The notes: a model not told the origin generated them from the letters alone. Shown: positions 11,691 through 22,974, counted from the stretch's first letter. The stretch: 64,000 bases of DNA from Cycas panzhihuaensis (GCA_023213395.1 CM041465.1:135911741-135975740), one strand, 5' to 3'. A program made the numbers and translations.

Positions 11691-13260
11691 GACATAGTCC
11701 TTGCCCCAGACAAGGTCATCAAGGTAGGAGTGGAATGTACTCATGATGAAGTAAGGGAATACACCCTCCTGTTCTGGGAATTCCGCGATGTATTCACATG
11801 GGACTACTTGGACATGAAGGGCATTGATCCCTCCATCGTCACGCACAACCTTACGACTTTTCCTGAGGCTCGCCCCGTGCGTCAGAAGCAGCATCCCCTT
11901 CACCCGAAGCTTTCAGCTACTATTAATATTGAAGTTGAGAAGCTTTTGGAGGCGGGGCTCATTTCCTCCATCAATCACCCTAAGTGGGTATCGAATATCA
12001 TTCCCGTTGCTAAGAAGAACGAGACCATTTGTGTTTGTGTCGATTTTCGCGACATAAACAATGCTTGTCCTAAGGACAACTTTCCTCTTCCCTTCATTGA
12101 TCAAATAATCGATCGTATGGTTGGATTCGAAGTTATGTCCTTGATGGACAGCTTCTTTGGCTACAACCAGATTCAGATTTCTCCCGAAGACTGCCATAAG
12201 ACGGCCTTCACTACGCCATGGGGTACCTTTGCCTACAAGGCAATGCCCTTTGGTCTTAAGAATGCAGGGGCTACTTATCAAAGAGCCATGTATTTTATCT
12301 TTCACGACCTCATCAACAACACGATGGAGGTCTTCATGGACGATATGATGGGACTTTCTTGTTCCAGAGCCCATCATCCCTCCGACTTGCACGCCATCTT
12401 CGCGAGATGCCGCAAATACCATGTTAGTCTAAACCCGCTGAAATACGTATTTGTCGTCACCTCAGGCAAACTCTTAGGTTTCCTCGTGTCCCAACAAGGA
12501 ATCCAAATCGATCCGGAAAAAGTCAAGGCAATCCTTGACATGCCGCTGCCTAGGACCCAATGACAAATTAAGTCGTTTCTAGGCAGGCTTGGTTTCTTGA
12601 GGTGTTTTTTGGCAGATTTCACCATAAACGCCAAGCCTCTTACGAACCTATTGAAGAAAGGAGCCCCTTTTGTTTGGTCAGACAAGACCCAAAAGGCCTT
12701 TGTAGGGCTCAAGGAAGCCACACTGGCACCTTCTCGCTTTGATAAGCCCTTTATTCTATACACCTTGGCAACCGACGAATCCCTGGGCGCAATGCTCGCA
12801 CAGGAGGATGATTCGGGAACCGAGAGGACCATTTATTTCATCAGTTGTACTCTCGTTACCACGGAATTAAACTATCCCCCTGCCAAAAAGGAATGCCTCT
12901 CCTTGGTCCATGCGACCAAGAAATTTCGGCATTACTTGCTCAGCAATACAACCAAGGTGATCGTCCAATCCGATCCCTTGCATTATTTACTTACCCATTC
13001 GGATTTGACAGGTAGGGCTGGACGTTGGGCCATCCTGCTTCAAGAGTTTGACTTGCAAGTCGTCAATAAGAAGTCAAAGAAGGGAATGATAATAGCGGAG
13101 CAATTAGCCGATGCCGCCATTCCCAACGTGAGCGGTGTTCCTGTTGAAGACTCTTTCCCAGACGAGTCTATTATGACCATCTGTGATGCTTCTCCTCACC
13201 CACTCACCGACAGCGAGTGGTATGGCGACATTGTGCGATATCTGACTCAACAAGAATATA
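11691..13260 (+). pseudogene. Element A reverse transcriptase and gypsy-type RNase H
   Basis: RT motifs appear in order: KWVSNIIPVAKKN near 11985, CVDFRDINNACPKDNFPLP near 12040, SLMDSFFGYNQIQI near 12145, KAMPFGLKNAGATYQRA near 12240, and the catalytic VFMDDMM at 12330-12350. The connection segment IKSFLGRLGFL follows at 12570. RNase H follows at about 12700-13080, with ATDESLGAMLAQEDD and LVHATKKFRHYLL. Everything is in the gag frame, interrupted by TGA at 12561-12563; the same codon is TGA in B. FMDD instead of the common YxDD/YVDD is also shared with B. Confidence 0.9.
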
Positions 13261-14463
13261 GCCTTAAAGCCAGTAACAAAGTTAGGGCGCGTATCCGCGC
13301 CACTGCTAGGCAATACTTCCTCGTAGATGAAGTGTTGTACAAGAGATCTTTCGATGGGATCCTGCTTCACTGCATCGCCCCTGACGAAGCGGACCAAATA
13401 CTCCGTGAATGCCACCATGGCATTTGTGGGGGCCACTTTGGGGGCCAATCCATGGCCCAAAGGATCCTCCGTATGGGCTATTACTGGCCGTCCTTGTTCA
13501 AGGATGCCCACACTTGTGCCCTTAAATGTCGATGTTGTCAGGAGCATGCCAACGTCTCTCACATACCTTCCGAGGCGTTGCCCCCTATCATGTCTCCGTG
13601 GCCCTTTTCTCAATGGGGTTTAGACCTCATTGGGGCTATATCACTGCCATCTTCTGCACAACACAAATATATGTTAACTGCTATCGAATACTTCACTAAA
13701 TGGGCAGAGGCAATCCCCCCTATCCACTACCCCTGGCAAGACGATAGCCACCTTCGTCTACCAGCATATTATCTGTCGTTTCAGAATTCCAGAGGTCCTA
13801 ATTATGGATAATGGAACTTCCTTCTGTAATAAGGAAATGGACGAATTGTGCAAGAAATTCAAGATCTCGCACAAGACGTCATCCCCTTATTACCCCCAAG
13901 TGAACGGGCAAGTTGAATCTTTCAACAAAATGCTTGTCGGCATCTTGAAGAAAACTGTCGCCCAGTCTTAAAGAGACTGGCATATCCAACTCCCTTCCGC
14001 TCTATGGGCTTATTGCACTTCCATCTGCACGGCTACCGGAATGACCCCATTCTCGTTAGTCTATGGAACCGAGGTGATACTCCCATTGGAAGTGGAGATC
14101 CCTTCTCTTCGGGTTTCCCTTCGAGGCCTCATTGATGAGGAGTCTATTCGCCAGGCTCGCCTCCTGGACCTCGAAGCCCTGGATGAGAAGCACTTAACGG
14201 CTTATCAAGTGAACCTCACTTCGAAAGCCCGCTTGCAAAGGACACACGATAAACGTCTTTGTGCTCGTCCTTTGTGTCTTGGGGACCCTATCCTCAAATT
14301 GGAGTATCTTTACGATCGCTTGGCCAAATTCGGGCCCAAATGGGTAGGCCCCTTCATTGTTCTCGAAAGCCTCGATAATGGCGCATATAGGATCGCCACC
14401 TTAGATAGCTTGGGATTTGAGAAAGCGATCAACGGAAAGTTCCTCAAGAAATTTTACGCGTGA
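13261..14463 (+). pseudogene. Element A integrase
   Basis: Integrase joins the cDNA to host DNA. The zinc-binding HHCC domain is visible (ECHHGICGGHFGG near 13405, CALKCRCCQ near 13515). The DDE core follows: WGLDLIGA near 13615, IMDNGTSF near 13803, and NGQVESFNK near 13905 with the catalytic Glu. A C-terminal domain ends KFLKKFYA at 14463. A run of six C at 13715-13720, five in B, shifts the frame by one, so the core continues in the next frame. TAA at 13969 replaces a glutamine codon of B. It ends with TGA at 14461-14463. Confidence 0.88.
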
Positions 14464-15195
14464 TCTTTCCACTCTTTTCTTCACCATGCTCTGAAACGAG
14501 CCTAAACTACCATTTTAAATTGTTTCCATTCCTCCCAACCACGGGTTGAATGGCAATTTAAGATGGATTTTCGTTTCTCCTTCTGGTTTCTCCTACAGAA
14601 CCCGCGTTCTCGTGTGCTCTTGGGAACTTTTATCCTCCTATTCGGGCATCCCCCGACTAGGACGACGTTGTGGAGTATCGTCACTCCCCTTTGGTGCCTG
14701 TCGTTTCCTTCGCATATTCCGTTCTCCTCCTTCGTGGACGTACATGTCGCTCTATTTCTAACCTTACACCTCTCGATCACCTCTACTTACGGTGGATGTG
14801 TGTGCTCCTGTTAGACATATGGCCATACATGGAAGGAAACACATGCATATCTTACAACGAAATTATTACAACAAAGCATATCTACATATTTACATATCAA
14901 CATATTTACATTTACAACATATTTACACTTACAACATATAAACATTTGCAACATACAAAAATATTCATCATACAAAGTAAATCATACATGCTATCTCTAT
15001 CATACATGATACACGCCATTTCATGTCAAAATGGGGTTCCAATTACCCCGTATATATATATATATCAAAGTGTCATAGTACATCATGCATGTGGGAAGCC
15101 GGGATCCTTGCAGGGGGGTACAATCATGTGAGTCTACATATGACCCCCTGGAGGCCCGTGCTTTACCGTCAAAACTAATCATATGTGCATCTCAT
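14464..15195 (+). other. Element A spacer between integrase and the antisense gene
   Basis: No conserved reading frame was found. At 14870-14960 there is a low-complexity run of acatatttac/acaacatat units, and a (ta)n tract at 15050-15065. Read from the minus strand this is the 3' flank of the PMD gene and is rich in TGTAAA/TTGTAA. In B the same place has an AATAAA. The short frames at 14546-14814 overlap each other and match nothing I recognise. Confidence 0.55.
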
Positions 15196-17673
15196 CTACT
15201 GCTGCCGTCCTGACCCTAGGGTCCCATCCCTCGATCTGTGTGATCCCTCTCCTGGGGACCACATCCCTGTGAGGCTCCTCCCGGGCCTCCGCAAGCTGCC
15301 TGCCTCGCTCTCCTCGTCTTGAGGCCATCTCGGGGTCATAGCTGCTGTCCGTGTGTGGGTCCAGCTCCTGCTCGACCTCGAGACCACCTGTGCCACTAGC
15401 TGGTCATAGCAGACCTGGATGTGATCCCTCTCGCCTCGAAGTCCCTCCTCTATAGCTCTGAACTTCTCCTCTGATGCCTTAAGGTGCTCCTCTAGGACTG
15501 CTAGGCAGGTGCTACTCCCCGCATCTCCTCCTAGTCTGCTCTATGTCTCCAAGGCCTAGACCCATCCGCACAGCTCGTCCCACTCGCCCTTGGTCATGTC
15601 GAGCTCTCACTGCAGCTACCCCCGGAATGCCATGTACTCCTGGGTCTCTGCAGCCTAGATGTCTCTCGCTCTCGCCAATGGGGCAAATGAATACATGTAG
15701 GCTCCTGCCGATCTGGGCGCATCCTCTACCTGGATGGGCGGTTGCCCCTCTGCGTAGACCTGAGGGAACATCTCCCTCACCATGGCCTCGACCAGCCTCT
15801 GCACCTTTGCTACTCCTATCAAGGCAACATGCCGTATGTCAGTATACATCCTCACTGCATATCATAATGAAATGAAATCAAAAATCTGTCTAGATGTCAA
15901 ATGACTAAGGAAACGATTAGGTCTCACCTGCCGTGGCCGCCGGATCCTCTGCTCGGGTGACATCCTCGTCTCCTGGCCCTCTGCCAGTTGTAGGTGCCTC
16001 GTCCTCTAGCACGTCCTCTACCTCTGCCTCGTCTTTAGCAGGGACTGGCTTGACCCTCACCTCTCTGGATCTCCTCATGATCTGTAGTCTGCGTCCCCTA
16101 GTCTCAGTCGCTCTGCTCATCTCGGCAGCTCCTGATGGGCCTGCCCCTCCTCCGGCAGCCCCAGATGGTCCTATTGCTCCCTTTGACAACTGTGATAGAC
16201 CTACCTCTCCTGCAGGTCGTGATGGGCTAGCCCCATCTCCCCTGTCATCACTGTCATTGCCCCCATCGTCGTCACCGTCATTGCTATCATCGTCGATGGG
16301 TGCTCCTGCTCCTCCTGCTCCATCATCACTCTCCTACCTCACTGCTCTATAGGGATCTGCTATGTAGTCTGTGAGAGTAAGGAGGTCGAGTGATGTCACA
16401 TCAACTGACTGATGGATATGGGCCTGATCCTCTGTCCCTCGGAGTCTCGCCCCGCCACTGTGGACCATCGAAGCCTACCTCGCTGTGGGGAATGGCCCCT
16501 CGCTTGCCACTACCGCAAAGTGATCGAAAACCAAAGACCGCAATAGCATGTCAGAAGAGAATCCTCCTCTGCCCGATCTCCTGATGGTGTCTAGTTGGGC
16601 GACGAGGTTCACCGCAACTAGAGTGGCCCAGTCCATCCTCTCGCCGGCCTCACACCAGCGCGCTGCGTCCACCCATCCTCCGGGGATCTCCCTGTAGTTC
16701 TGTTTCCGGGAAATCCGGAACAGAATGCATAGTAGTATGAGTTTCCTCGCCTAAGGAATCTGTGACATGAGTACCGTCTGGAGGGGAGCTCCCCTCCGCT
16801 CCCACCTGTCTGTCCCCATGAGGAACTGGGCTACCTCCCTATGTGCTGCCTCGGTGCTAGGTAGTGCTCTCAGTCTCACGGGTCTCCCTGTCGCTGGTAC
16901 CCCCAGGATCCACCTGATGTTGCCTAGGGTGATCATGATGTCTCCTATCTGAGGCAAGTGAAATACATGCCTCCTCCTGTCCCAGTATGACACTATGTCA
17001 ACCAGGAGCTGCTAATCTGATGCGAACTGGGGGGTCTTCAGGGCCTTGTATAGGTCGCATCTCTTCAGAGTCACCTTGTCCTCCTGGGTCGCCATCTCTA
17101 TGTAGCTCAGTATAGGCATACTGACGTTTTTGCGGTTATCCACCACGATAACTGCCTGCAATCATCATAAGTCAGTCAAGGTCAGTCTCCTAGTAGTCAT
17201 CTAGGCTCCTAGCTGTCTATCTAGTTGTCCTTTTTGGTTTTCGGAGGCAGTTTGGCCCCTTTTCTATTTTTTCTGATTTTCTGTCTGCGTACCGCTCCAA
17301 ATTTAGCAGTACCACTAAATTTGGAGTGGGTCCCATGGCGATCCCTCCTCTGCAACGATCCCGCAGCCAAGATCATGGTGCCGTGATCTTGGCCACGGTA
17401 CCGCTGGCAACCCCCCTAAAAAGGGGGGTTTTGGCTGAGAAAATCAAAAAAAAATTGTGGTGGACCCCATGTGGGGCCCACCAGGACCAGGGCTGCTTAA
17501 TGCCCAGGTCCCCGCCTCTTACCAGGTCCAATTCAGACTTCAAGAGGCCCTCAATCGCCCATAAGGGGCATAAAAAATGCATTAAATTTAATTAAAAAGT
17601 AATAACTTTCAAACTTTGAAATGGTAAAGGTTTCGTGAGATCCACTCACTAGATCTAGCCTGACCGTCGCCAT
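15196..17673 (-). pseudogene. Antisense three-exon plant mobile domain (PMD)-like gene of element A
   Basis: On the strand opposite to the element, exon 1 is 17673-17650 (ATG, 8 codons), exon 2 is 17155-15928 and exon 3 is 15815-15196. Introns 17649-17156 and 15927-15816 begin GTGAG and end AG. Coding lengths 24+1228+620 give 1872 bases, exactly 624 codons. Exon 2 carries a domain like the plant mobile domain (aminotransferase-like) family: WDRRRHVFHLPQIGDIMIT, then RWILGVPATGRPV, then a Trp-rich stretch, an Asp/Gly-rich acidic region and a Pro/Glu/Arg-rich tail. Exon 3 resembles a coiled coil. Nonsense codons occur at 17014-17012, 16753-16751 and 16336-16334, with more in exon 3. PMD proteins include transposon-derived silencing factors; the role here is unknown. 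PMD assignment is by eye, gene structure by comparison with B. Confidence 0.72.
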
Positions 17674-17827
17674 CTCGTCTCTGGGGTCGTAACGACTATC
17701 TCTACGCTCGAATCTGACAGTCAGATCATCTCCTACATGCCTCTGAAGTGGTGGCTCGCGTCAGAAGGAAGAGGCTCTGGTTTCGCACGAGAGCCGGTGA
17801 AAATGAATTCGATTTTCATTGGTTTTC

Positions 17828-17835
17828 CTTATATA
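17828..17835 (-). promoter_or_regulatory. TATA box of the antisense PMD gene (element A)
   Basis: On the minus strand TATATAAG followed by gaaaac lies about 160 bases upstream of the PMD start codon. The same block is at 27214-27221 in B, with conserved sequence on both sides. It points away from the archaeal-type RNase H frame, so it would serve the antisense gene. Confidence 0.6.
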
Positions 17836-18363
17836 GCCGGGGGGGCCGACGGGCACTTCTTCCGTTTCTGGCATCGTGACAGTCGTTGGGACCGTCCTGT
17901 TGCCCTGATAGCCTTTGCCTTCTGGCCCTATAGCCCATTATACTCTATGGATGCCTTTTTTGCCTTCTTTTGTAAGGGCATTTATGGCACCTCATTATCG
18001 CACTTTTGCTAGGGCCCTTATGCATCGTTTTATGCACTACTTCCGTGCATGCCTGAGTTTATACTCGTTTGGCTCATTTCGCCACCCTGGATTCGTTTTT
18101 GTAGCCCTTTCTCGCTCCTGGGGTCCCCAAAGGAAATGCTCCCCCGTCCGGGGGCATGTTTTGCTTTCCAAAGCAACCTTTGGCACCCCAGGGTGTCTTT
18201 TCTCCGCTCACTTTTTAGCTAGTGGCCAGTTTGCTTGCTTTTGTCCTCGGGTAACCTCATTGCTAGGTCCTCCTACCCTTCTTAGCCATATTTTTCCCCG
18301 CCATTTGAGTCTTTGCTTTGCTTTCATTACTATTTACTTGCTACTAGAGTTTAGTATTTAGGC

Positions 18364-18771
18364 ATGTCTCTTATCATTTTTGCCGATGGTGGAAGTCACG
18401 GCAACCCTAGACCTTCTGCTGCTGCGTGGATTCTTCGCAGCCCCTCTGGACACTATATCTTACGTTCCAGGGTCTTCCTTCCTGAGGCTACCAATAACGA
18501 AGTCGAGTACATGGCCGTTATTGAGGCCTTGACTGATGCTCTCCATTTCCATTGCGGGTCCATCGTGTTGTTTTGCGATTCTCAGGTTGTGGTGTCCCAT
18601 CTCACCCAAGTCTACCAGGTGCGATGCCCTCACCTGAGAACCCTCGCGTCTGCCGCGAGGTCTCTTCTGGCTTATTTCTCGTCAGTGGATATCCAACACA
18701 TCCCTAGGCACCTCAATGCCGAGGTCGACAAATGCCCCGCCTCATCCTTGAGCGTCGCCTCCTTCTTCTAG
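18364..18771 (+). CDS. Archaeal-type RNase H, separate frame of element A
   Basis: RNase H degrades the RNA strand of RNA-DNA hybrids. This frame of 135 codons shows the archaeal-type pattern found as a second RNase H in Tat-lineage elements: ADGGSHGNPRPSAAAWIL (first Asp), NNEVEYMAVIEAL (Glu), FCDSQVVVSHL (second Asp), and RHLNAEVDK (last Asp). It is about 3.9 kb downstream of integrase, beyond the antisense gene, and is not fused to pol. No stop interrupts it. After residue about 120 the frame differs from B, so the C-terminus has probably shifted. A pyrimidine-rich stretch with cag/tag before the ATG could be a splice acceptor for a spliced sense mRNA; that is inference. Confidence 0.8.
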   Translation: MSLIIFADGGSHGNPRPSAAAWILRSPSGHYILRSRVFLPEATNNEVEYMAVIEALTDALHFHCGSIVLFCDSQVVVSHLTQVYQVRCPHLRTLASAARSLLAYFSSVDIQHIPRHLNAEVDKCPASSLSVASFF

Positions 18772-19138
18772 ACGACCGCCCCTAAGGCTTGCCTGGCCAG
18801 CCCGTGCCCAAGTCTCTGGTTGCTGTTAGTTAGATTGCTTACTTTATTTGCTGGATGCCCCCTACTTCACGTTGCACTTCGGCAATGGGGGCATCCCCTT
18901 TTGCTTACTTATTTTAGTTACAGGTCGATGTTTAGATGATGCATAGGCAGCCCCTACGATATCCTCGTCTCCGTCTCCCTTGTCCACGCGTTCCGCCACG
19001 ACACTCGCCTACGCCCTTGGTCCACGTGCTGCTCTTTATTGCTTTTATATATATATGCATGTGCTACTCATATTTTTTGATTGTCAGCATTTGCCATCAC
19101 ACTATGCTTCTGAGCAGTGAGGCTCACGCTAAGGGGCG
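18772..19138 (+). other. Element A 3' untranslated region with polypurine tract
   Basis: No coding was found. A (ta)n tract at 19047-19055 corresponds to a longer one in B at 25980-25999. The polypurine tract is ctaaggggcg, ending at 19138 just before the 3' LTR. In B the matching site reads caagggggtag. Confidence 0.65.
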
Positions 19139-20316
19139 TGTTTCCTACCATCTTGGGAATGGACTCAAGACACATCAACGTAGGTTTGTTCAGGTATATT
19201 TTCTTACTTTTCTTGCCCATGTTTGATTGAGGTTATTTAGAGTAGGTTGCTTGACATATGCCTGCCTGCACACATTGCTTTTCTACTTGCTCATTATGCA
19301 TGTTCCTACCAAGATGCCTTGACTATGACGACTCACATGCTAGGGCATTCTTCAAATGAATGCTACACCGTATGGCGCCTGACCACCCACAATGTCTCCA
19401 TGATCCTCCAGGATGTTCTCGTTAGTTTTATTTGCTCTCGTTATGACATGTTGCTTATGTTGCAGTCCTTCTTAAGTCTGATTTAATCCTTAATTAGGAC
19501 TCTTTGCATTGTTTTGGGTACTTGCCCACTGCCTGGGCATTCCCTCAGCTGGTATGACTCATGTTTAGCCTCTGTTTTTACTCCAAAACCTGATTTTTCT
19601 ATTTATTTTTCTCTATTTTTTTAATTCCAGGCTGATACCGTGGTAAACTTAGCGGTGCCGCAGAGTTTACAGCGGTACCGTAGAGTTTGCAGCGATACCA
19701 CAGAGTTTGTCGCAGTATAACTATTTGAAATTTAAAAAAGAGAACCACGCGACAGTTTCCACTTTTTTCGTGAAACTGCCACATGACATCATTTGATTGG
19801 AGATGCCCTGACATCCCCAACATTCGAACAGAGGATAAAGGGAATTTTCCTCCCCATTTTTGGAGATCTTTGGCTCATTTTTCAAACTTTTAAGAGAAAC
19901 TTCCAACTTTACACAAGAAAAACACACAGAAACAAAAAACCTTTATGCACAGCAACTGGAAGAAGGTGAAGTGGGCTACCATCAGCTAGATCTTGTAGGG
20001 CCATTACTGCCCCCTACTATTCTCCACAGCCAGCTCCATTCTTCTTGCAGGTACTTAGGGATTCGAGAGTCTTCTTCATCCAAAAAGCTGTTTCAAGGAT
20101 CAACTCCAAAGCTCTAAACTTGCAAGGAGCTCCCTTCATCCATGCCCTAGCAAGAACTACTCCTAACCAGCCTCTGTTTATCATCTATTGCTGCTGTTCC
20201 AAGTGGCAGAGTGCATGTTTAATCTCTCCATACAAGGTACTCCTTGGTTTTTACTTGCACTTCTTATTTTTTTTACTTGCAACTCCTTGGATCACTACCC
20301 TATAGCGAGCATTTCA
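19139..20316 (+). repeat. Element A 3' LTR, internally deleted (1178 bases)
   Basis: It begins tgtttcctac at 19139 and ends gagcatttca at 20316, beside the CATAG duplication. Compared with the 5' LTR it lacks bases 6261-7607, about 1.35 kb. The junction aactccttgg|atcacta falls where both flanks of the lost block end in GG. Both outer ends are intact, so the loss came after insertion. The lost part includes the TATA region. Confidence 0.9.
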
Positions 20317-20599
20317 CATAGTGTCATTCTAAAAATAACCATTAGAACTCTAAGATCTATTCATTTATCTTAAATAGATCTCATCACTAACTTTTCTATT
20401 TAATCTAGAATCGGTTGCTAGAAATAATTGGCTTTACACTACTTAAATACAAAAGGAATAAGGATTGAGACTCATAATTCTATCAATATATCTTTAATTA
20501 TTTGAATCATTTCCATGGCTTCATACCTTCTTTTGGAAGTTATTTATCAATAACTAATCTTCATTTATATGTATGAGCCTTGAATAGCTAGTCCTATTG

Positions 20600-22500
20600 A
20601 AGTTCTTCTTACTAGACTTCACCCATAGTATCTTGAAGAATCTTTATAGCTTCTTAGAGTCTTTATTTTTCAATTACTGGATCAAGAAAGGTATCTTATA
20701 TAGGAGTTGTAGTTACTTTTCTACGCAGTGTCTGTAATTACATAAGCACTTCTTTATCTAGAATTACTACCAACCAGATTTGCATTTTGTGCTTTATTCT
20801 TTGGATAGTTTGTCCATTCATGATCAACTACTCTGCATTCTTCACAAATAACTTCACCTCCTTTTTTCTCTAGTGGACATGAGTTAGGTTTATCTTTCCT
20901 TTGTACTATTTTCCTATCTTCTCTAACTTCTAAAAAAAAGCACTGTGAATCTCATTATTTGGCTCAGATAATCATTCCTACATATTATGGTTAGTTTTCC
21001 CACAATTCTTACACCATGCTATATGATCATTCTTTAAATATCCTTGCTAGTTATAAGGTGGAAGACACCACGTATTTTTTTAAGATTTTTCCAATTATAG
21101 TCTAGCCAATTCTGTATGTAGCTTTTCCATCTCTTAATTCTAGTGTATATCAATAGGTGTTGATACAGATGGTTATTGTTTTAACACCTCCACCCCTTTT
21201 TTGTGCTTTAATTTCTAGATTTGTTCCCATATAGAGTACATGATTTTGATTATACATTCCTCATGACTACACTCTTGCTGGTGGCATATGAGAAGAAGCT
21301 AGTCCTATCTTCTTAGCATATTGCATTGCCCACTGAGAATAGGTTATCTTCATTTGATTTTTGAATTTCAAGGCTAGCTCATATACTTATGCATAATTAT
21401 TGATTAGATGCAACATCACTTTATCCTTTAATTGTAGTATCAACCCTTGTATAAAGTATTTCATCAACAACATAGGATTGATTATCTTTATCAATTATAT
21501 CTTATTTATAATAACCCTCATTCAACCATTAAAATCATTAGTTGATTCTCCTGGGTATTATTTTATTTCTTATAGTGCCTGAAACATGGCAATGGGGTCT
21601 CTTAATTTCTAAAAATGATCCAAAAATTGATCATGTATTCTATCCCATAATAGACTTTGTGCCATTATATACCAAGTGATCGTCGCTTCCTACAGTGTGG
21701 AGAAAAATTGGTCCTTTATCTTTTCTGAATCTATAATTCTTAATTCTTTTTATTTTTAATATATTCTTCAAAAAGGCCATATGATCTCTTGGGTTTGTGG
21801 ATCCATCAAATAGAATACTTGAGAAAGTGAAATTGTTTTGTATAATAATGTAAGACTTGACTAATAATGTTTCACTTGCTTAGCCAATCCTCTGTCTGGT
21901 TAATTACTACTTCCTCCTGCATTGGTGAATAGCGATTAAGTCAAGGATGGACCTCCACCACCTAGAATTCCTCCTGGTAGTGAACTTCTACCTCCCACAC
22001 TCCCTTATGGGCTTAAAATTATCGACTTGAAAAGTGAATTTAAAATATAGCTCAAAGGAGTTCTTACTTCTAGCTAATGGTGATTCTACCCTCTATTCAT
22101 TATACTATATAATTCCAATTCATTTAAATTATTCTTATCTTCTTGAAATGGTGTTTATTCTAAAGGTTTCTCTTCAAATAATATTAATTCTTTACTTTCT
22201 CCTTTCTATCCCTCTTTTATTTCCAAAGAATCCTCTTCTTTTATATACCTTTGATCATCTATAGTTTGTGTCACCATTTCTTTGATAGACTACTTAATTA
22301 CATTCACTTGTTTTTGTATTTTGCCTTCTATATTCGATTTTCTTCTCCCCGTCGAGTTGGCAAGTGGTCAACTCTTCACTTGCTTCTTTGGTGTCACTAC
22401 AAATCTTGGCTTCCTTACTCTAACTTAGAGTCTATCCTTCTCTTAATACTCTTTGTATTCTCATCATGATTCTACTTCAGCCTTGGGTGGCATGGAATAG
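20600..22500 (-). pseudogene. G0 gag
   Basis: The minus-strand translation, with many stops, shows a retrotransposon gag core at about 21700-21300: a WYIMAQS-like start, a FNGWMRVIINKI stretch, MKYFIQGLILQLKDKVMLHL, and YELALKFKNQMK. Near 20950-20840 comes a cysteine-rich segment CPLEKKGGEVICEECRVVDH, resembling a degenerate zinc knuckle with changed spacing. A conserved tail (FLDPVIEK near 20690) follows. The same order and residues appear in the blocks carried by the copia array, which helped the reading. No product is expected. Confidence 0.7.
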
Positions 22501-22559
22501 GTCTTGAATTACCTACTCAGTCTTGCCCATGATGATAATTTCTCCCTAGTCTATTTAGT

Positions 22560-22974
22560 AATGGAATTAATGTGTATTTGTTCTTCTCATCTATCAATCA
22601 AATATAATCGATTAAAGCAAGCACAAGATACACCTGTATGATGAGAAACATAATGCCATTATATAGAGGAACTACATCTAGTCCTCTTACAATAAGATAT
22701 AGGCTTGATAGTATATAAGGATTAATCAGTAGAATCAGGCCCACTATGATAAAAAAAAGTTATATATAAAATGGTTCTATCTCTCATACATATATATACT
22801 TTTAGACTAGCTACTTTTATACATAAAAATCCAACATTATAACCATCATTGGTTACATAATAAAATGGTATGATATAATATGTCAATGGTTGGTACTCAT
22901 TTGTCAATACATTTAATAAAAAACTAAATTTTCTATTACAATATGATTGTAATCATAAACTTGAACTATAATTC
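22560..22974. other. AT-rich G0 leader
   Basis: There is no convincing coding. It is AT-rich sequence upstream of G0 gag on the minus strand, and no motif was recognised. Confidence 0.4.

Larger units (their letters stand above)
5124..20316 (+). mobile_element. Element A: Tat/Retand-type Ty3/gypsy retrotransposon
   Basis: This 15.2 kb element has TG...CA LTRs, a 5-base target duplication, a primer-binding site tggcgaccatattgggga (the tRNA-Arg type I associate with Ogre/Tat elements), and gag-protease-RT-RNase H-integrase order. Downstream of integrase are an antisense PMD-like gene (15196-17673) and a separate sense-strand archaeal-type RNase H (18364-18771). An added archaeal-type RNase H and large 3' regions with reversed frames are known features of the Tat lineage. 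The 5' LTR is full length (2510 bases); the 3' LTR has lost an internal 1.35 kb. Element B is a sister copy in the opposite orientation. Confidence 0.93.

Noticed and set aside
9925-11903. Minus-strand frames of 60-110 codons across A gag-protease
   Set aside because: They are shadows of the plus-strand polyprotein, whose domains are recognised in order.
14546-15131. Three overlapping plus-strand frames after integrase
   Set aside because: They overlap each other in different frames, are not kept in B, and end in low-complexity repeats.
15543-16352. Plus-strand frames in element A, including a Pro/Ser-rich one at 15933-16352
   Set aside because: They are the reverse of the PMD gene exons; the minus-strand frame is conserved with B, and these are not.
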